Positions 21,825 through 32,153 of a stretch of DNA of 64,000 nucleotides are shown here, in pieces. The notes below the pieces were generated by a model. It had not been told where the DNA came from, ran no database searches, and was given only the letters and a program-made list of their open reading frames with translations. Made by a program: the position numbers and the translations under genes. How positions within the stretch are numbered: position 1 is the stretch's first letter; the number at the start of each line of letters is the position of its first letter. Origin of the DNA: CAYVBE01 sp964448935 (GTDB lineage: Bacteria > Planctomycetota > Brocadiia > SM23-32); NCBI GenBank assembly GCA_964448935.1, contig CAYVBE010000001.1, positions 1 through 64,000 of the forward strand. The letters are read 5' to 3'.

Positions 21825-24352
21825 CGTTTCTCAATCCCGCCATACTGATCGGACTGGTCGCGGTCTCCATACCCATCATCATCCACCTGCTGCACCGGCG
21901 CAACGCCAAGATGGTAGACTGGGCCGCGATGCGCTTTCTGCGCGACAGCCTGGCGGCGCGGAACCGGCGCATACTGCTGGAGGAGATGCTGTTGATGGCG
22001 CTGCGGTGCGTGGCGGTGGCGCTGCTTGTGATGGCGGCGGCGCGGCCGTTCCTGCCGGCGCAGTCGGCCATCCCCTGGATGGCGGTGCTGCCGGCGGCTC
22101 TGGCGGGCGCGGCGTGCGCGGGTGTGGGCACGGTCATGTGGTCGCACAGGCGGGCCGCGTGGCTGCTCATCGGGCTGGCGGTGCTGCTGCTGGGCGGCTC
22201 GGCGGGTTCCGCCGTGGCCGCGCACTTTCTGCAGGACGATCGCTGGTCTTCCGGCACGGAGGCCCGGGACATCGCCCTGGTCATTGACGGTTCCATGTCC
22301 ATGTCCCTCAAGGTGGACGGGCGCACCAACTTCCAGCGCGCACTGAACGAGGCGGCGGTCCTGATCAAGCGGAGCCGGCCCGACGACGCCTTCTGCGTCA
22401 TCGAGGCGGGCGCGCTGCCCATTGCCGCCACCAGCGGCCCCATACGCGACCGCGAAAAGCTGCGGGAGGCCCTGGGCGGCCTCCAGCCCACGGGCGGCTC
22501 GATGGACCTGCTGAAGAACCTGACCTTCGCGGCCGCCAGGCTCCTGGAGGGGCAGAACCCCGGCAAGGAGATCGTGCTGCTGACCGACGGGCAGCAGGTG
22601 GGCTGGTCGCTGGACAACCGCGCGCGGTGGCAGTTCCTGGCCTCGACGCTGGACCGGTTCGGCGAACGGCCCGGGATAGTCTGTCGCACCTTCCCGCTGC
22701 CCACGGAGTGCCACAACTGTGCCGTGGGCGACGCCACGCGCTCGCGCCGCGTCGTGGGCATGGACCGGCCTGTGCACATGGGGTTCCAGGTGCTGAACGC
22801 CGGCACCGGGCGGAGCGGCCGGCTGGTGCTCAGGCTCAGCGTGGACGACGCACCGGCGCGCTCGCGCCAGCTGGCCCCCATGCGGCCGGGCGCGTCCGAG
22901 GAGATCGAGTTCGCCCATCGGTTTCTCAGGCCCGGGGCGCACGTGGTGCGCGCCGCGCTGGCCGGGCGGGACCAACTGCGGGGGGACGACGAGGCGGCGT
23001 TCGTGGTCAACGTTCTGGAAAGTCTGCCCGTGCTGATTGTCGAAGGCGCCCCGACGGGACGGCCCCTGGCCGGGGCGGCCTCGTTCATGGACGTGGCCCT
23101 GGCGCCGATGCCCGGCGAAGAGGGTGAGGAGGAGGCGGGCAGAAGGGCCGGGGAGTTCGTTGACACGACCGTGGTTCCGATCACGGAAATCGCCCGGGTC
23201 CGCAATCTGGCGGACTATTCGGTGGTCATTCTGGCCGACGTGCCCAGGCTGCCGGAGGAGACGGTCGGGCGCCTGCAGGTGTTCGTGCGCGAGGGCGGCG
23301 GCCTTCTGGTGGCGCCCGGCCGCCGGGCCGACCGCGAGTTCTACAACGGATGGCAGGTGGACGAGGGCCGGCCGATGATGCCGGCGGTCCTGGTGGAAAG
23401 AAAGGATGTCGGCGAGGACGAAGAGCCCGTCACGCCCGCTGTGAAGACCATCAGCCATCCCGCGCTTTCGCTGGTGGCCGACACCGACCGATCGGACCTG
23501 GGCTCGGCGGTCATCCGGTCCTACTGGCGGCTGCACGCGGACGAAAGCCATGGAAAGGTCATCAGGGCCGCCGCCCTGAGCAACGGGGAACCGTTCGTGA
23601 TCGAGGGCAAGGTGGGCAGGGGACGGGTGCTGATGACTGCGCTGTCGCTGGACCACCGGGACAGCTCGCTGCCCACCCTGCACTGCTATGTGCCGATGGT
23701 CCATGAGCTGGTTTACCACCTGGCCGCTCCGCGGCTGCCGCAGCTCAACGTCAGCCCGGGGTCGCCGGTCAGCTTCCCGCTGTCGGAGCAGATGGCGGCC
23801 GAGGTGTTCGGGTCGGACGGGCCGTCGCAGGAGCGCTCGGTGGAGGTGCTCACGCCGTGGAACGCGGTGCGCTCCGGCGCGCTCCAGCCGGCGTCCGAGG
23901 GCTGGCGGCTGAGCTTCGCCGGCACGCGCGAGCCCGGGCTGTATCACTTCTCCTTGCCGCCTGCTCCGGGCAAGCAGAAGGCGACGCGCCTGCCGTTCAC
24001 CGTGCCGCGTAAGCTGGAGGAGAGCCTGATCGCGTCGCTGTCCGAGCATGACCTGAAGATGCCGCGGGAATACGTGGAGCTGATGACGGCGGCAAGTTCG
24101 GAGGACCTGGTGGACGTCATATCCGGAGACGTGCCCGGCCGAGAGATATGGAGGCGCCTGCTGTTCTGCGTCATCCTGGCCCTGCTGCTCGAGATCGCGC
24201 TGTCCCGGTGGATAACCCTCACGCGCCGGACGCAACGCGTCCGGGAGGTCGAGTTCGGCCGGCAGGTGTCGGACCCGGAGACCCTCCGCGCGCGCTTCGA
24301 GCAGCAGCGCGCGGACGCCCTGGCTGAAGCGCGGGAAAGCGAAGAGAAATGA
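21821..24352 (+). CDS. BatA/VWA membrane protein with glutamine-amidotransferase-like domain
   Basis: The start is the ATG of the ATGA overlap with the DUF58 gene (MTFLNPAILIGLVAVSIPII, 843 aa). The frame is open slightly upstream but lies inside the previous gene. The N-terminus is the BatA-type membrane module (hydrophobic segment, then HLLHRRNAKMVDWAAMRFL). Two or three further helices follow up to about residue 145, then a VWA domain with DGSMSMS as candidate metal site. A class-I glutamine-amidotransferase-like Rossmann region follows (VILADVPRLPEETV, VREGGGLLVAPGRR). A single C-terminal membrane helix sits near residue 780-800. Probably a periplasm-facing assembly factor driven by MoxR; substrate unknown. 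Confidence 0.85.
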   Translation: MTFLNPAILIGLVAVSIPIIIHLLHRRNAKMVDWAAMRFLRDSLAARNRRILLEEMLLMALRCVAVALLVMAAARPFLPAQSAIPWMAVLPAALAGAACAGVGTVMWSHRRAAWLLIGLAVLLLGGSAGSAVAAHFLQDDRWSSGTEARDIALVIDGSMSMSLKVDGRTNFQRALNEAAVLIKRSRPDDAFCVIEAGALPIAATSGPIRDREKLREALGGLQPTGGSMDLLKNLTFAAARLLEGQNPGKEIVLLTDGQQVGWSLDNRARWQFLASTLDRFGERPGIVCRTFPLPTECHNCAVGDATRSRRVVGMDRPVHMGFQVLNAGTGRSGRLVLRLSVDDAPARSRQLAPMRPGASEEIEFAHRFLRPGAHVVRAALAGRDQLRGDDEAAFVVNVLESLPVLIVEGAPTGRPLAGAASFMDVALAPMPGEEGEEEAGRRAGEFVDTTVVPITEIARVRNLADYSVVILADVPRLPEETVGRLQVFVREGGGLLVAPGRRADREFYNGWQVDEGRPMMPAVLVERKDVGEDEEPVTPAVKTISHPALSLVADTDRSDLGSAVIRSYWRLHADESHGKVIRAAALSNGEPFVIEGKVGRGRVLMTALSLDHRDSSLPTLHCYVPMVHELVYHLAAPRLPQLNVSPGSPVSFPLSEQMAAEVFGSDGPSQERSVEVLTPWNAVRSGALQPASEGWRLSFAGTREPGLYHFSLPPAPGKQKATRLPFTVPRKLEESLIASLSEHDLKMPREYVELMTAASSEDLVDVISGDVPGREIWRRLLFCVILALLLEIALSRWITLTRRTQRVREVEFGRQVSDPETLRARFEQQRADALAEARESEEK

Positions 24353-27300
24353 CCTTAGCCGCAATAGATCAGACGCTGCTTCCGGCGGGCATCCCGGCGC
24401 CGCTCGTGTGGCTCGGGGCGGTCGTGGTGGCGGGCGCCTGGTACCGATCGCACCGGTCGCTGCGCCCGGAGGGCGGGCCGTGGTGGCGGGCGGGCCTGTT
24501 TGTGGCGGCCAGATTCCTGATCGGCTCGGCGGCCCTGCTGCTGATACTGGAAGGGATCGGGCGGCTGGGCGTGTTTTCCCTGGTCACCAACCTGCCGCTG
24601 TGGGCGTTTTGCCCGCTCGGAGCGGCGGGGGTGGAGGGCGTGGTGCTGCTGTACCGGGCGGAGCGCAGCCGCGTCTCGCCCACGGCGGGCCGGCTGCTCA
24701 TGGCGCTCCGGGTGGTGCTGCTACTTCTGGTAATACTGATGCTGGCGCAGCCGGTGTTCGTGGAGGAGAACAGCCGCGAGTTGAAACGCACCGTGGCCGT
24801 GCTGCTGGACGATTCGCTGTCCATGCAGGTTCCCGATACTCACCTGGCGCCGTGGGAGAAGGTGCGGCTGGTGGAGGCCCTCGGGGCGTTGCCGGCCGAG
24901 CGGCCGGTGCAGTTGGAGGAGGTGCAGTGGGTGCTGGGAGAGCTGGCGGACCGAGTGGCCACCCAGGCCGAGTGGCTGGGTATGGCGGGCGGCCTGAAGC
25001 CCGAGGTGTTGGTGGAGCACCTGCGCGACCGCGCGAAGGACCTTCGCACCACGATCGCCGACGTGCGTCGGGAACTGCGCGCCCAGGGCGACAGGCTGTC
25101 GAAGGCATCGGAGACCGCTCAGTCCGCCGGGGACGAGATCAGGGCGTCGCTGAAGACTCTCGCCGAGGGGATGGAGCAGCAGGTCCACGCGCTCCTGGAG
25201 GCGGCAAAGGACCTGCTGTCCCGAGAGCCGGCGGAACTGGCCAGGCGCCACACGGAGCTTCTGCAGAAGCTGCAGAGCGCCGCCATCGCGCTGGACGCCC
25301 TGGCACAGCAGGTGAAGGGCCATGCGCGAGAGGTGGACGCCGCCTTCTACGCGGCCCTGCCGGCCGAGCAGCGCGAAGCGGTGGACAGCATGGCGGGAAT
25401 GACCCGCCTGCAACTGGCTCGGCGCCTGCTGCTGCCGCAGGAGGACGGCGAAACGGACGAGGCAAAGGCGGAGACACTCCTCGACCTGGTGGTGCCGCAG
25501 TACGGGCTCAAGGCGTACCGCTTCGCGGAGGAGGCGACGGAGATGCGGCTGCACCGCCCCGCCGAGGGTGAGGGCGATGGGGAGGACTCACCGGAAGCGC
25601 CCCGGACGCTGGAGGCGGGACGGGCGGACAGCACGGATTTCGCGGCCGCCGTTGACCGGGTGCTCAGGGACCTGCCGGCGGAGAGGCTGGCGGGGATCAT
25701 GTTCCTGACCGACGGCCGCCACAACGCGTCCGCTTCGGCCGAAGCGGCGGCCCGGCAGGCGGGAACGGCGGGCCTGCGCATCCTGCCCGTGATGTTCGGC
25801 GCGACGGCCCCGCCACGTGACGCGGCGGTGGTCAGCCTGGACGTGCCGGACGTCGTGTATGAGAAGGACACCGTGTACATCGGGGCCGATGTGAAGCTGG
25901 ATGGGCTGGCCGGAAAGACGGCCACGTTGACCCTCCGGCGGACAGGGGAGGAGCAACCGCTGGCGACAAGGACCATAGACGTCGTGCGTGACCGGCACCG
26001 CGAAAAGGTGGAACTGAGCTACACCCCGGAGGAGGCCGGAATACAGAATTTCGAAGTGGCGCTGAACACCTTCGAGGACGAGGTGTTCAAGGACAACAAC
26101 CGCTGGCCGCTCAGCGTGCGGGTGAGCGAGGATAAGACCAGGCTGCTGGTTATCGAGGGCTACCCGCGCTGGGAATTCCGCTACCTGAAGAATCTGTTCG
26201 CGAACCGTGACCAGTCGGTCCATCTGCAGTACGTGCTGTTCCGGCGGGACAAGGTCGGCGGCACCCAAGAGCTGCCCGAGATACCGGCCTCGGCCACGCG
26301 CGAGGAGGCCCAGGCCACCGCGCTGCCCCGCGACGAGATGGAGTGGCTAAAGTTCGACGTTATTGTCCTGGGCGACGTGCCGCCGGACCAGTTCGATGCC
26401 GCGGACCTGGATGCGCTGCGGCGTTTCGTGGAGGACCGGGGCGGCGTGCTCGTGGTCTTAGCCGGGCCCCGACACATGCCGCACGATTACACCGGCACGG
26501 TGCTGGAGAGCATCGTGCCCGTCCGCATAGACCGCAGCCAAGAGAAGGACGTTCTGGACGTTGCGGACAAGGGATATCACATCCGCCTCAGCCCAGAAGG
26601 GCGGCAGAGCGTCGTCATGCGCCAGAGCCTGAACCCGGAGGCGAACCTGGAGACCTGGCGCGGCTTCCCGCCGATCTACTGGCGCCATCCGCTGGTGAGC
26701 GCCAAACCCGGCGCCCGGGTCCTGGGATACGCCGTCGAGGCGACGGACGATGAGGATGAGTTGGCGGACGCAGGCGCGGACAATCCGGGCCACACGCCCG
26801 TGCTGGCCAGAGAAGCGCCGCTGATTCTGCTGCAACAGGTTTCTCTGGGACGGGTTATGATGCTGTGCTTCGACCGCACCTGGCGGCTGCGCTACCGCGC
26901 CGGGGACGAACACCACCACAAATTCTGGGGCCAGGTCATGCGCTGGGCGACCGCCGGCAAGCTGGCCGCCGGAACGAACCTGGTCAAGCTGGGAACGGAC
27001 AGGGCGCGCTACGCCCCCGGCTCCACGGTCACGGTGCGGGCCAGGATATTGGAGACCGACCTGTCGCCCGTCGCGAATGCCGAGGTAGCGGTCAACGTCT
27101 ACCGGGGCGAGGAGCTGACGGAGCGGAAGGTGCTGCAGTACCTGTCGGACTCGCCCGGCATCTACGAGTGCCAGTTGGAGGCACCCCGTTCCGGGTCCTA
27201 CCGTGTGGAACTCGATGCGCCGCGCGCGCGGTCCATACTGGCCTCGGAGGGCGCGGAGCAGGTGGTGGCGGAGTTTGCGGTGGACCCGGCCATGTCGCCG

Positions 27301-27537
27301 GAGAAGGTGGAACTGAGTCCGGACGGGGCGCTGTTGGAGCGGCTGGCGGAGTTGAGCGGGGGGGACGTGGCGGCTCCCTGGGAAGTGGGCCGTCTCCTTG
27401 AGCTTCTGGCTCCCAGCGTCTATGTTCAAGAGGAGCGGCGCGAATATCCTCTGTGGAATTCCTGGCCGTTCTTGCTCGCCATTATAGGGGTCGCCACGGC
27501 GGAATGGCTGCTTCGTAGAAGGAGCGCGTTACCATGA
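24349..27537 (+). CDS. large membrane VWA/amidotransferase-like protein
   Basis: 1062 aa, translationally coupled to the preceding gene by ATGA. Three or four N-terminal membrane helices lead to a VWA-type strand with VAVLLDDSLSMQVPD (about residue 149). An inserted helical/coiled-coil stretch lies between about 190 and 390 (many E/Q/A heptads). The second half of the VWA fold follows, with IMFLTDGRHNAS. Then come beta-rich regions, an amidotransferase-like segment with RLLVIEGYPRWEFRYLKNLF and VDRGGVLVVLAGPRH-type sequence, and a C-terminal membrane helix (WNSWPFLLAIIGVATAEWLL). It resembles the previous gene in architecture, so the two are probably paired membrane subunits. Exact function unknown. 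Confidence 0.8.
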   Translation: MTLAAIDQTLLPAGIPAPLVWLGAVVVAGAWYRSHRSLRPEGGPWWRAGLFVAARFLIGSAALLLILEGIGRLGVFSLVTNLPLWAFCPLGAAGVEGVVLLYRAERSRVSPTAGRLLMALRVVLLLLVILMLAQPVFVEENSRELKRTVAVLLDDSLSMQVPDTHLAPWEKVRLVEALGALPAERPVQLEEVQWVLGELADRVATQAEWLGMAGGLKPEVLVEHLRDRAKDLRTTIADVRRELRAQGDRLSKASETAQSAGDEIRASLKTLAEGMEQQVHALLEAAKDLLSREPAELARRHTELLQKLQSAAIALDALAQQVKGHAREVDAAFYAALPAEQREAVDSMAGMTRLQLARRLLLPQEDGETDEAKAETLLDLVVPQYGLKAYRFAEEATEMRLHRPAEGEGDGEDSPEAPRTLEAGRADSTDFAAAVDRVLRDLPAERLAGIMFLTDGRHNASASAEAAARQAGTAGLRILPVMFGATAPPRDAAVVSLDVPDVVYEKDTVYIGADVKLDGLAGKTATLTLRRTGEEQPLATRTIDVVRDRHREKVELSYTPEEAGIQNFEVALNTFEDEVFKDNNRWPLSVRVSEDKTRLLVIEGYPRWEFRYLKNLFANRDQSVHLQYVLFRRDKVGGTQELPEIPASATREEAQATALPRDEMEWLKFDVIVLGDVPPDQFDAADLDALRRFVEDRGGVLVVLAGPRHMPHDYTGTVLESIVPVRIDRSQEKDVLDVADKGYHIRLSPEGRQSVVMRQSLNPEANLETWRGFPPIYWRHPLVSAKPGARVLGYAVEATDDEDELADAGADNPGHTPVLAREAPLILLQQVSLGRVMMLCFDRTWRLRYRAGDEHHHKFWGQVMRWATAGKLAAGTNLVKLGTDRARYAPGSTVTVRARILETDLSPVANAEVAVNVYRGEELTERKVLQYLSDSPGIYECQLEAPRSGSYRVELDAPRARSILASEGAEQVVAEFAVDPAMSPEKVELSPDGALLERLAELSGGDVAAPWEVGRLLELLAPSVYVQEERREYPLWNSWPFLLAIIGVATAEWLLRRRSALP

Positions 27538-30500
27538 CCAGCGAAGCTGTTTCTGGGCCGGAAAGCACTGTCCCACGCACCATCGTCAGCGTGCTCAGAA
27601 GCGTTATCCGCCGCGTGCGATTCGTCATCGGACTGCGTGGCGTCTGCGTCGTCGCAACGGCCACACTGGCGGCCCTGCTGATCGTGATGGCCGTTGACCG
27701 GTCCATCGTGATCCTCGCGCAGTGGCCCCGGTGGATTCTGTCCCTCTGGGTGCTGGCCGTGGCGATCGGCAGCGCCGTGTTCTTCCTGATACGTCCCCTG
27801 GCGCATAGCTTCACCCTGCCCGGCATAGCGCGGGCGCTGGAGCTGCGCCACCCGGAGCTGCACGAACGCATAAGCTCCGCGGTGGAGCTGCTGGGAAGCC
27901 ACGACCGGCCCGAGGTGCGGGGGTCGGAGGCGCTGATCGCCGCTCTGGCGGAGGAGGCCAGCCGGGACGTCAGGGAGCTTCGGCCCTCCCGCGAGGTCAC
28001 CTTTCGGGCGGCGCGGCCTTTCCTGCTGGCCATGGCCGGGGCCCTGGCTATCATCGTCGGACTTCTGGCGTACTGGCCGGACCAGACGCGCCGGCTGCTG
28101 GCGCGCGCCGTGGCACCCTTCGCCAACCTGCCCAACGTCGCCGCCTATCAGTTGTCCGTGAGACCCGGCGACACCGTCAGCCTGCCGGATGACGCCGTCC
28201 GCGTCGAGTTGGCGGTGTGCAACGACAGGGTCAACAAGGCCGTTCTGTACAGGGTGAGCCCGGATGGGCAGAGAGTGCGGTCCAATATGACCCGCATCGC
28301 GGACGGCGAGGAGGGGGCGCGGCGCTTCACGGTGACCTGTCCGCCCGCCCGCGCGGACTACCGCTACCGCGTCCGTGCGGCGGACGCCCTCAGCCGCTAC
28401 TACAAGGTGCGCGTGGTGCCGCCGCCCGCCGTGGAGGGGCTGACGGTGCGCTACGACTATCCCGAATACGTCGGGCTGGAGCCGCGGGTCGTTGGGGGTT
28501 CGGACGGCGAGATAGAGGCCGTCGAGGGCAGCCGCGTGACCGTGACCGCCGCGCTGAACAAGACCGTCAGTAAGGCGTTGCTGATGGTGGATGACTGGAA
28601 GGAGCCGGTGGCTGGGGGAACCGTGAAAGAGGACAGAGACGGCCGGGTGGCCTGCACGTTCGCCTTCGAATTGATGCCGGGGGTGGACGGCTCCTGGCGT
28701 ATGGAAATCGCGGACGAGCACGGCTTCCGGAACGATCAGACCGAGTATCCCATCCGCGCCCTGCCGGACACCGCCCCCACGGTGCGCGTCGGGCACCCTG
28801 AGAAGAGGCGCATACGCTGCCGGCCCTCGGACCGCCTGCCGGTTACCTACGCGGCCGTGGACGATTTTGGACTGGGCAACATAGAGCTTCTGCTGAAGGC
28901 CGACGACGGCAAAGTGAGGTCCCGCGTGCTGCCGTTGCCCGAGGAGGACAGGGGACCGCCGCTCGGGACGAGCGGTCGAGAGACGCTGGATTTCGCCTCG
29001 CGGGCGTTCGAGGGCGTGTCAAAGCTGGAATTCCAGGTTGCCGCGCAGGACAGGCTGCCGGCGGAAGACGACGGTCCGCAGGAGGGGCTGTCCAGGGTGT
29101 TCACCGTGATTCTGCAGCGGGAGGCGCCATCCTATACCTCGCAGTTGTGGCAGGAGATATACCGCGAGATGAGCGTCGGCCTGGAGGAGGTGCTCGAGGA
29201 GCTGAAGGCGGCCAAAGAGCAATCCGCCGAGGCCCGCAAGTCTATGGCCGAAGAGTCCGAGGAGGCGGCGCAGAAGGCCGTGGAGAAGATGAATGAACTG
29301 AGCGAGCATCTGACCGATGCAGACTCCACTGCCCGCGAACTGGCGGCCGAGATGCAGCCCGGTCCGTATCAGAGCGTGGCGGAGCGGCTGGAAGACGTGG
29401 CCGACGAGCACATCACCCCCGCCGGCGAAGCGGCGGACGAGATGAAGCTGAACGAGGATGCTGAACAGCGCGGCGAGCTGGCCGACGAGGTGGACACGCA
29501 CGTGGACGGCGCGATCGCGGCCATCGAGGAGATGCAGCAGGACGTGGAAGCCCTCACCGAGATGGGGGAGCGGCTGGAACGCCTGACGGAACTCACAGAG
29601 CGGGAGAAGGAGCTTGCACAGGCGCTGGAGGAAATGAGGGAAGATGCCGCTCAGGCTGCGATGTCGGAGGAGGGCTGGGAAGAGGCCCAGAGGGGACTGA
29701 CCGATGAGGTGGGTCGCCTGCTGGAGGAGACCCCCGGCGGCCTGCAGGCCCAGGCCACACAGGACAGGCAGAGACTGAGCGACTACGCCGAAGAGGCGAA
29801 GCGCCTGAGCGAGCAGCAGGGGTCCCTGGCTGAAGATGCACAGCACGAGAGCGAACTGGCCGAGGTCGAGAAGGCGTTGGACGAGCTCGCCGAGAAGCAG
29901 CAGAAGCTGGCCGAGGATACCGGCGGGGAGAAACTGACGCGGGACCTGAAGCCACCGATGTCGGAGGTCTCGGACCGGATCAAGCAGCGCGAACTGGAGC
30001 AGGCCCAGGAGGGACAGAAGGAGGCGGAGAAGGAGCTGCGAAACCGGGCAGACGCGCTCCAGCGCGAGCAGAAGACCGAGGACCTGCTGCCGGACACGAA
30101 GAAGTTGGCTGAGGAGCAGCGGCACCTGGCGGACAAGGTCCAGAAGCTCCGGGACACCGCCGAACAGGTGGACGTTGCGAAAAAGGCCAAACCCCAGGCG
30201 GACAGGCTGGGGCGAGAGCAGGAGCAGCTCGCCCGGCGAGCCAAAAACCTGGAGGACAACGTGGCCAAAAACGAGGCCGCCGCGAAGCAGGGCAAGGCCA
30301 AACCGTCACAGGAGATGGACGCCGCCGCCCGGGAACTCAAGCAGGGCAAGGCGCAGGAAGCCTCTGCGGCTGCGCAGAAGGCGGCCGAAAAGGCGGAGGA
30401 GTTGACCCGACAGCTCCGCGAGGCTCAGAAGGCGGAGGGCGCCCAAGGCGTGGACAATTTGGCCAGAGAGGCCGACCGTATCGCCGATGCCCAGGCCAAA

Positions 30501-32153
30501 CTGGCGAAGGAGATGGCGAAATTGCCGGAGGGGCTAAAGGAGGAATTTGCCGCCCCGCAGGCCACGGCGCAGAAGAAAAGTGAAGCGATAGAGTCCGCGC
30601 GCGGTCTCGCAGAGCCCCAGCAGGCGCTGCGCGAGCAGATGGAGAAGGCGCGCCGGGAGTACAACCAGGCCACGCCGGAGGCTCGCAAGGCGTTTCACGA
30701 CAAGGCGCCGATCTGGCACACCGACCAGGTGAAGAAGTCGCTCCAGCGTGGCAAGCTGGAGGATGCCGCTTCACGGGCGCAGGAGTCTGCTGAGCGCCTG
30801 GAGCAGGCGGCTGAGGAGGTCGGCGAGCAGGCGGAGCAGATGGAGGAAGTTGCCGACAGGCCGAAGAAGGCCGAGGAGGTCGGCCACCTGGCGGAGCAGC
30901 AGGAGGAGCTGCGCAGGGAGCTGGCCGAGCTGAGCGAGAGGCGCGAACGGCTCCGTGAGAACCTGCGCGACCGGCAGTTGGAATGGCTGAAGGCCGAGCA
31001 GGCAGCGGTGGCGGAGGAGACCGCGAAGCTGGCCTACCGCGCGCAGAACGTCTCGCTACAGGAGGACGGCCTGGAGCGTAACGCCTCGCGCGCGGCCGCC
31101 CGCGCCTCGCGTCAGATCGAGTCCCTGCAGATGCACGAAGCGTCCGATAGCGCCGACCAGGCGGCCCGAGACCTGGATGAGCTGGCGGAGCGATTCGAGG
31201 AGAAGGCGGAAGCCATGGCGGAAGCGGCCCTCGATGAGGCCGCCCCCGACCAGGAGTCCGCTGCGGCGCGAGTCGAGGATACCGCCCGGCACCGTGAGAT
31301 AGCCGAACAGAGCGCCGCGCTGGCGGCGCGCGAAGAGGCGGTGGCCCAGGGGCTGGAGGCGCTGGCCGGCGAGCAGCACCCGGCCGTCACGCAGGCCGCG
31401 CAGCAGGAGATGACCCGCCGTGCCCGGACGCTGCAGCAGGGCGCGCAGGGAGTGCGGGACCGCCTGGCCCAGAGTTTCCCGGAGCACAGGGCGCACCAGC
31501 AGGCCGCCGAAGGCACGGAGCGGCTGGAGCAGGCCGCCGAAGCGGCCGAGCAGGCCGAGGATTTCCTGGGCCGGGAGCAGCCCGCCGAGGCCTTGCCCCA
31601 ACAGCAGCAGGCATCCGACCACCTGCAGGCCGCCGCCCGGGCGCTGGAGGATGCGGCGCGTCAATACGACCGCGCGCTGGCCGCTGCCGAAACGCCCGAT
31701 CTGGCCGCAGCTGCCGCGGAGGATAGCCAGCCCCTTGCCGCCGCCTATGACGATGCCCACCAGGCGGCGCTCTCGGCGCAGGAGCTGGACACGGCACTGG
31801 CTGCCCAACGGCTTGAAGCCGCTCGGGCGCGCGCTGCCGCGCGGGCGCAACGGATGGACATTGCGCCGTTCTCGCTGTCGCAGCAGAACCTGCCGCAGAT
31901 GGCGATGAGTCAGGCCGCCGACCCTGAAACCGGCATCAAGGCCGTGCCGGCCGAGCAGACGGTGGCGAAGCTGCAGCGTGCCGGCATTGATCTGGATGAC
32001 TGGGGCCGGCTGCCCAGCCAGCTTCGCAACGACATCCTGCAGGCGCCCGAGGAGAAGAGCCCCCGGGAGTATCGGGAACTGATCCGACGGTACTTCCGCG
32101 AGATCGCCCGCCGGGGGGCCGAGGAACCGGAGGGCAGGGAGCAAGAGGAATGA
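27534..32153 (+). CDS. DUF4175-like giant coiled-coil membrane protein
   Basis: 1539 aa, coupled by ATGA to the previous gene. Two N-terminal membrane helices (near residues 35-55 and 65-85) and a third at about 163-180 precede a beta-rich region of repeated Ig-like strands up to about residue 540. The remaining thousand residues are almost continuous Glu/Gln/Ala/Lys coiled coil from about 545 to 1470. They end in a short conserved tail (DLDDWGRLPSQLRNDIL). This layout matches the DUF4175-like proteins that accompany moxR/VWA genes in planctomycete-type genomes. A periplasmic rod or tether is my inference from the long helix. Its stop overlaps the start of the next, secreted protein. Confidence 0.75.
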   Translation: MTSEAVSGPESTVPRTIVSVLRSVIRRVRFVIGLRGVCVVATATLAALLIVMAVDRSIVILAQWPRWILSLWVLAVAIGSAVFFLIRPLAHSFTLPGIARALELRHPELHERISSAVELLGSHDRPEVRGSEALIAALAEEASRDVRELRPSREVTFRAARPFLLAMAGALAIIVGLLAYWPDQTRRLLARAVAPFANLPNVAAYQLSVRPGDTVSLPDDAVRVELAVCNDRVNKAVLYRVSPDGQRVRSNMTRIADGEEGARRFTVTCPPARADYRYRVRAADALSRYYKVRVVPPPAVEGLTVRYDYPEYVGLEPRVVGGSDGEIEAVEGSRVTVTAALNKTVSKALLMVDDWKEPVAGGTVKEDRDGRVACTFAFELMPGVDGSWRMEIADEHGFRNDQTEYPIRALPDTAPTVRVGHPEKRRIRCRPSDRLPVTYAAVDDFGLGNIELLLKADDGKVRSRVLPLPEEDRGPPLGTSGRETLDFASRAFEGVSKLEFQVAAQDRLPAEDDGPQEGLSRVFTVILQREAPSYTSQLWQEIYREMSVGLEEVLEELKAAKEQSAEARKSMAEESEEAAQKAVEKMNELSEHLTDADSTARELAAEMQPGPYQSVAERLEDVADEHITPAGEAADEMKLNEDAEQRGELADEVDTHVDGAIAAIEEMQQDVEALTEMGERLERLTELTEREKELAQALEEMREDAAQAAMSEEGWEEAQRGLTDEVGRLLEETPGGLQAQATQDRQRLSDYAEEAKRLSEQQGSLAEDAQHESELAEVEKALDELAEKQQKLAEDTGGEKLTRDLKPPMSEVSDRIKQRELEQAQEGQKEAEKELRNRADALQREQKTEDLLPDTKKLAEEQRHLADKVQKLRDTAEQVDVAKKAKPQADRLGREQEQLARRAKNLEDNVAKNEAAAKQGKAKPSQEMDAAARELKQGKAQEASAAAQKAAEKAEELTRQLREAQKAEGAQGVDNLAREADRIADAQAKLAKEMAKLPEGLKEEFAAPQATAQKKSEAIESARGLAEPQQALREQMEKARREYNQATPEARKAFHDKAPIWHTDQVKKSLQRGKLEDAASRAQESAERLEQAAEEVGEQAEQMEEVADRPKKAEEVGHLAEQQEELRRELAELSERRERLRENLRDRQLEWLKAEQAAVAEETAKLAYRAQNVSLQEDGLERNASRAAARASRQIESLQMHEASDSADQAARDLDELAERFEEKAEAMAEAALDEAAPDQESAAARVEDTARHREIAEQSAALAAREEAVAQGLEALAGEQHPAVTQAAQQEMTRRARTLQQGAQGVRDRLAQSFPEHRAHQQAAEGTERLEQAAEAAEQAEDFLGREQPAEALPQQQQASDHLQAAARALEDAARQYDRALAAAETPDLAAAAAEDSQPLAAAYDDAHQAALSAQELDTALAAQRLEAARARAAARAQRMDIAPFSLSQQNLPQMAMSQAADPETGIKAVPAEQTVAKLQRAGIDLDDWGRLPSQLRNDILQAPEEKSPREYRELIRRYFREIARRGAEEPEGREQEE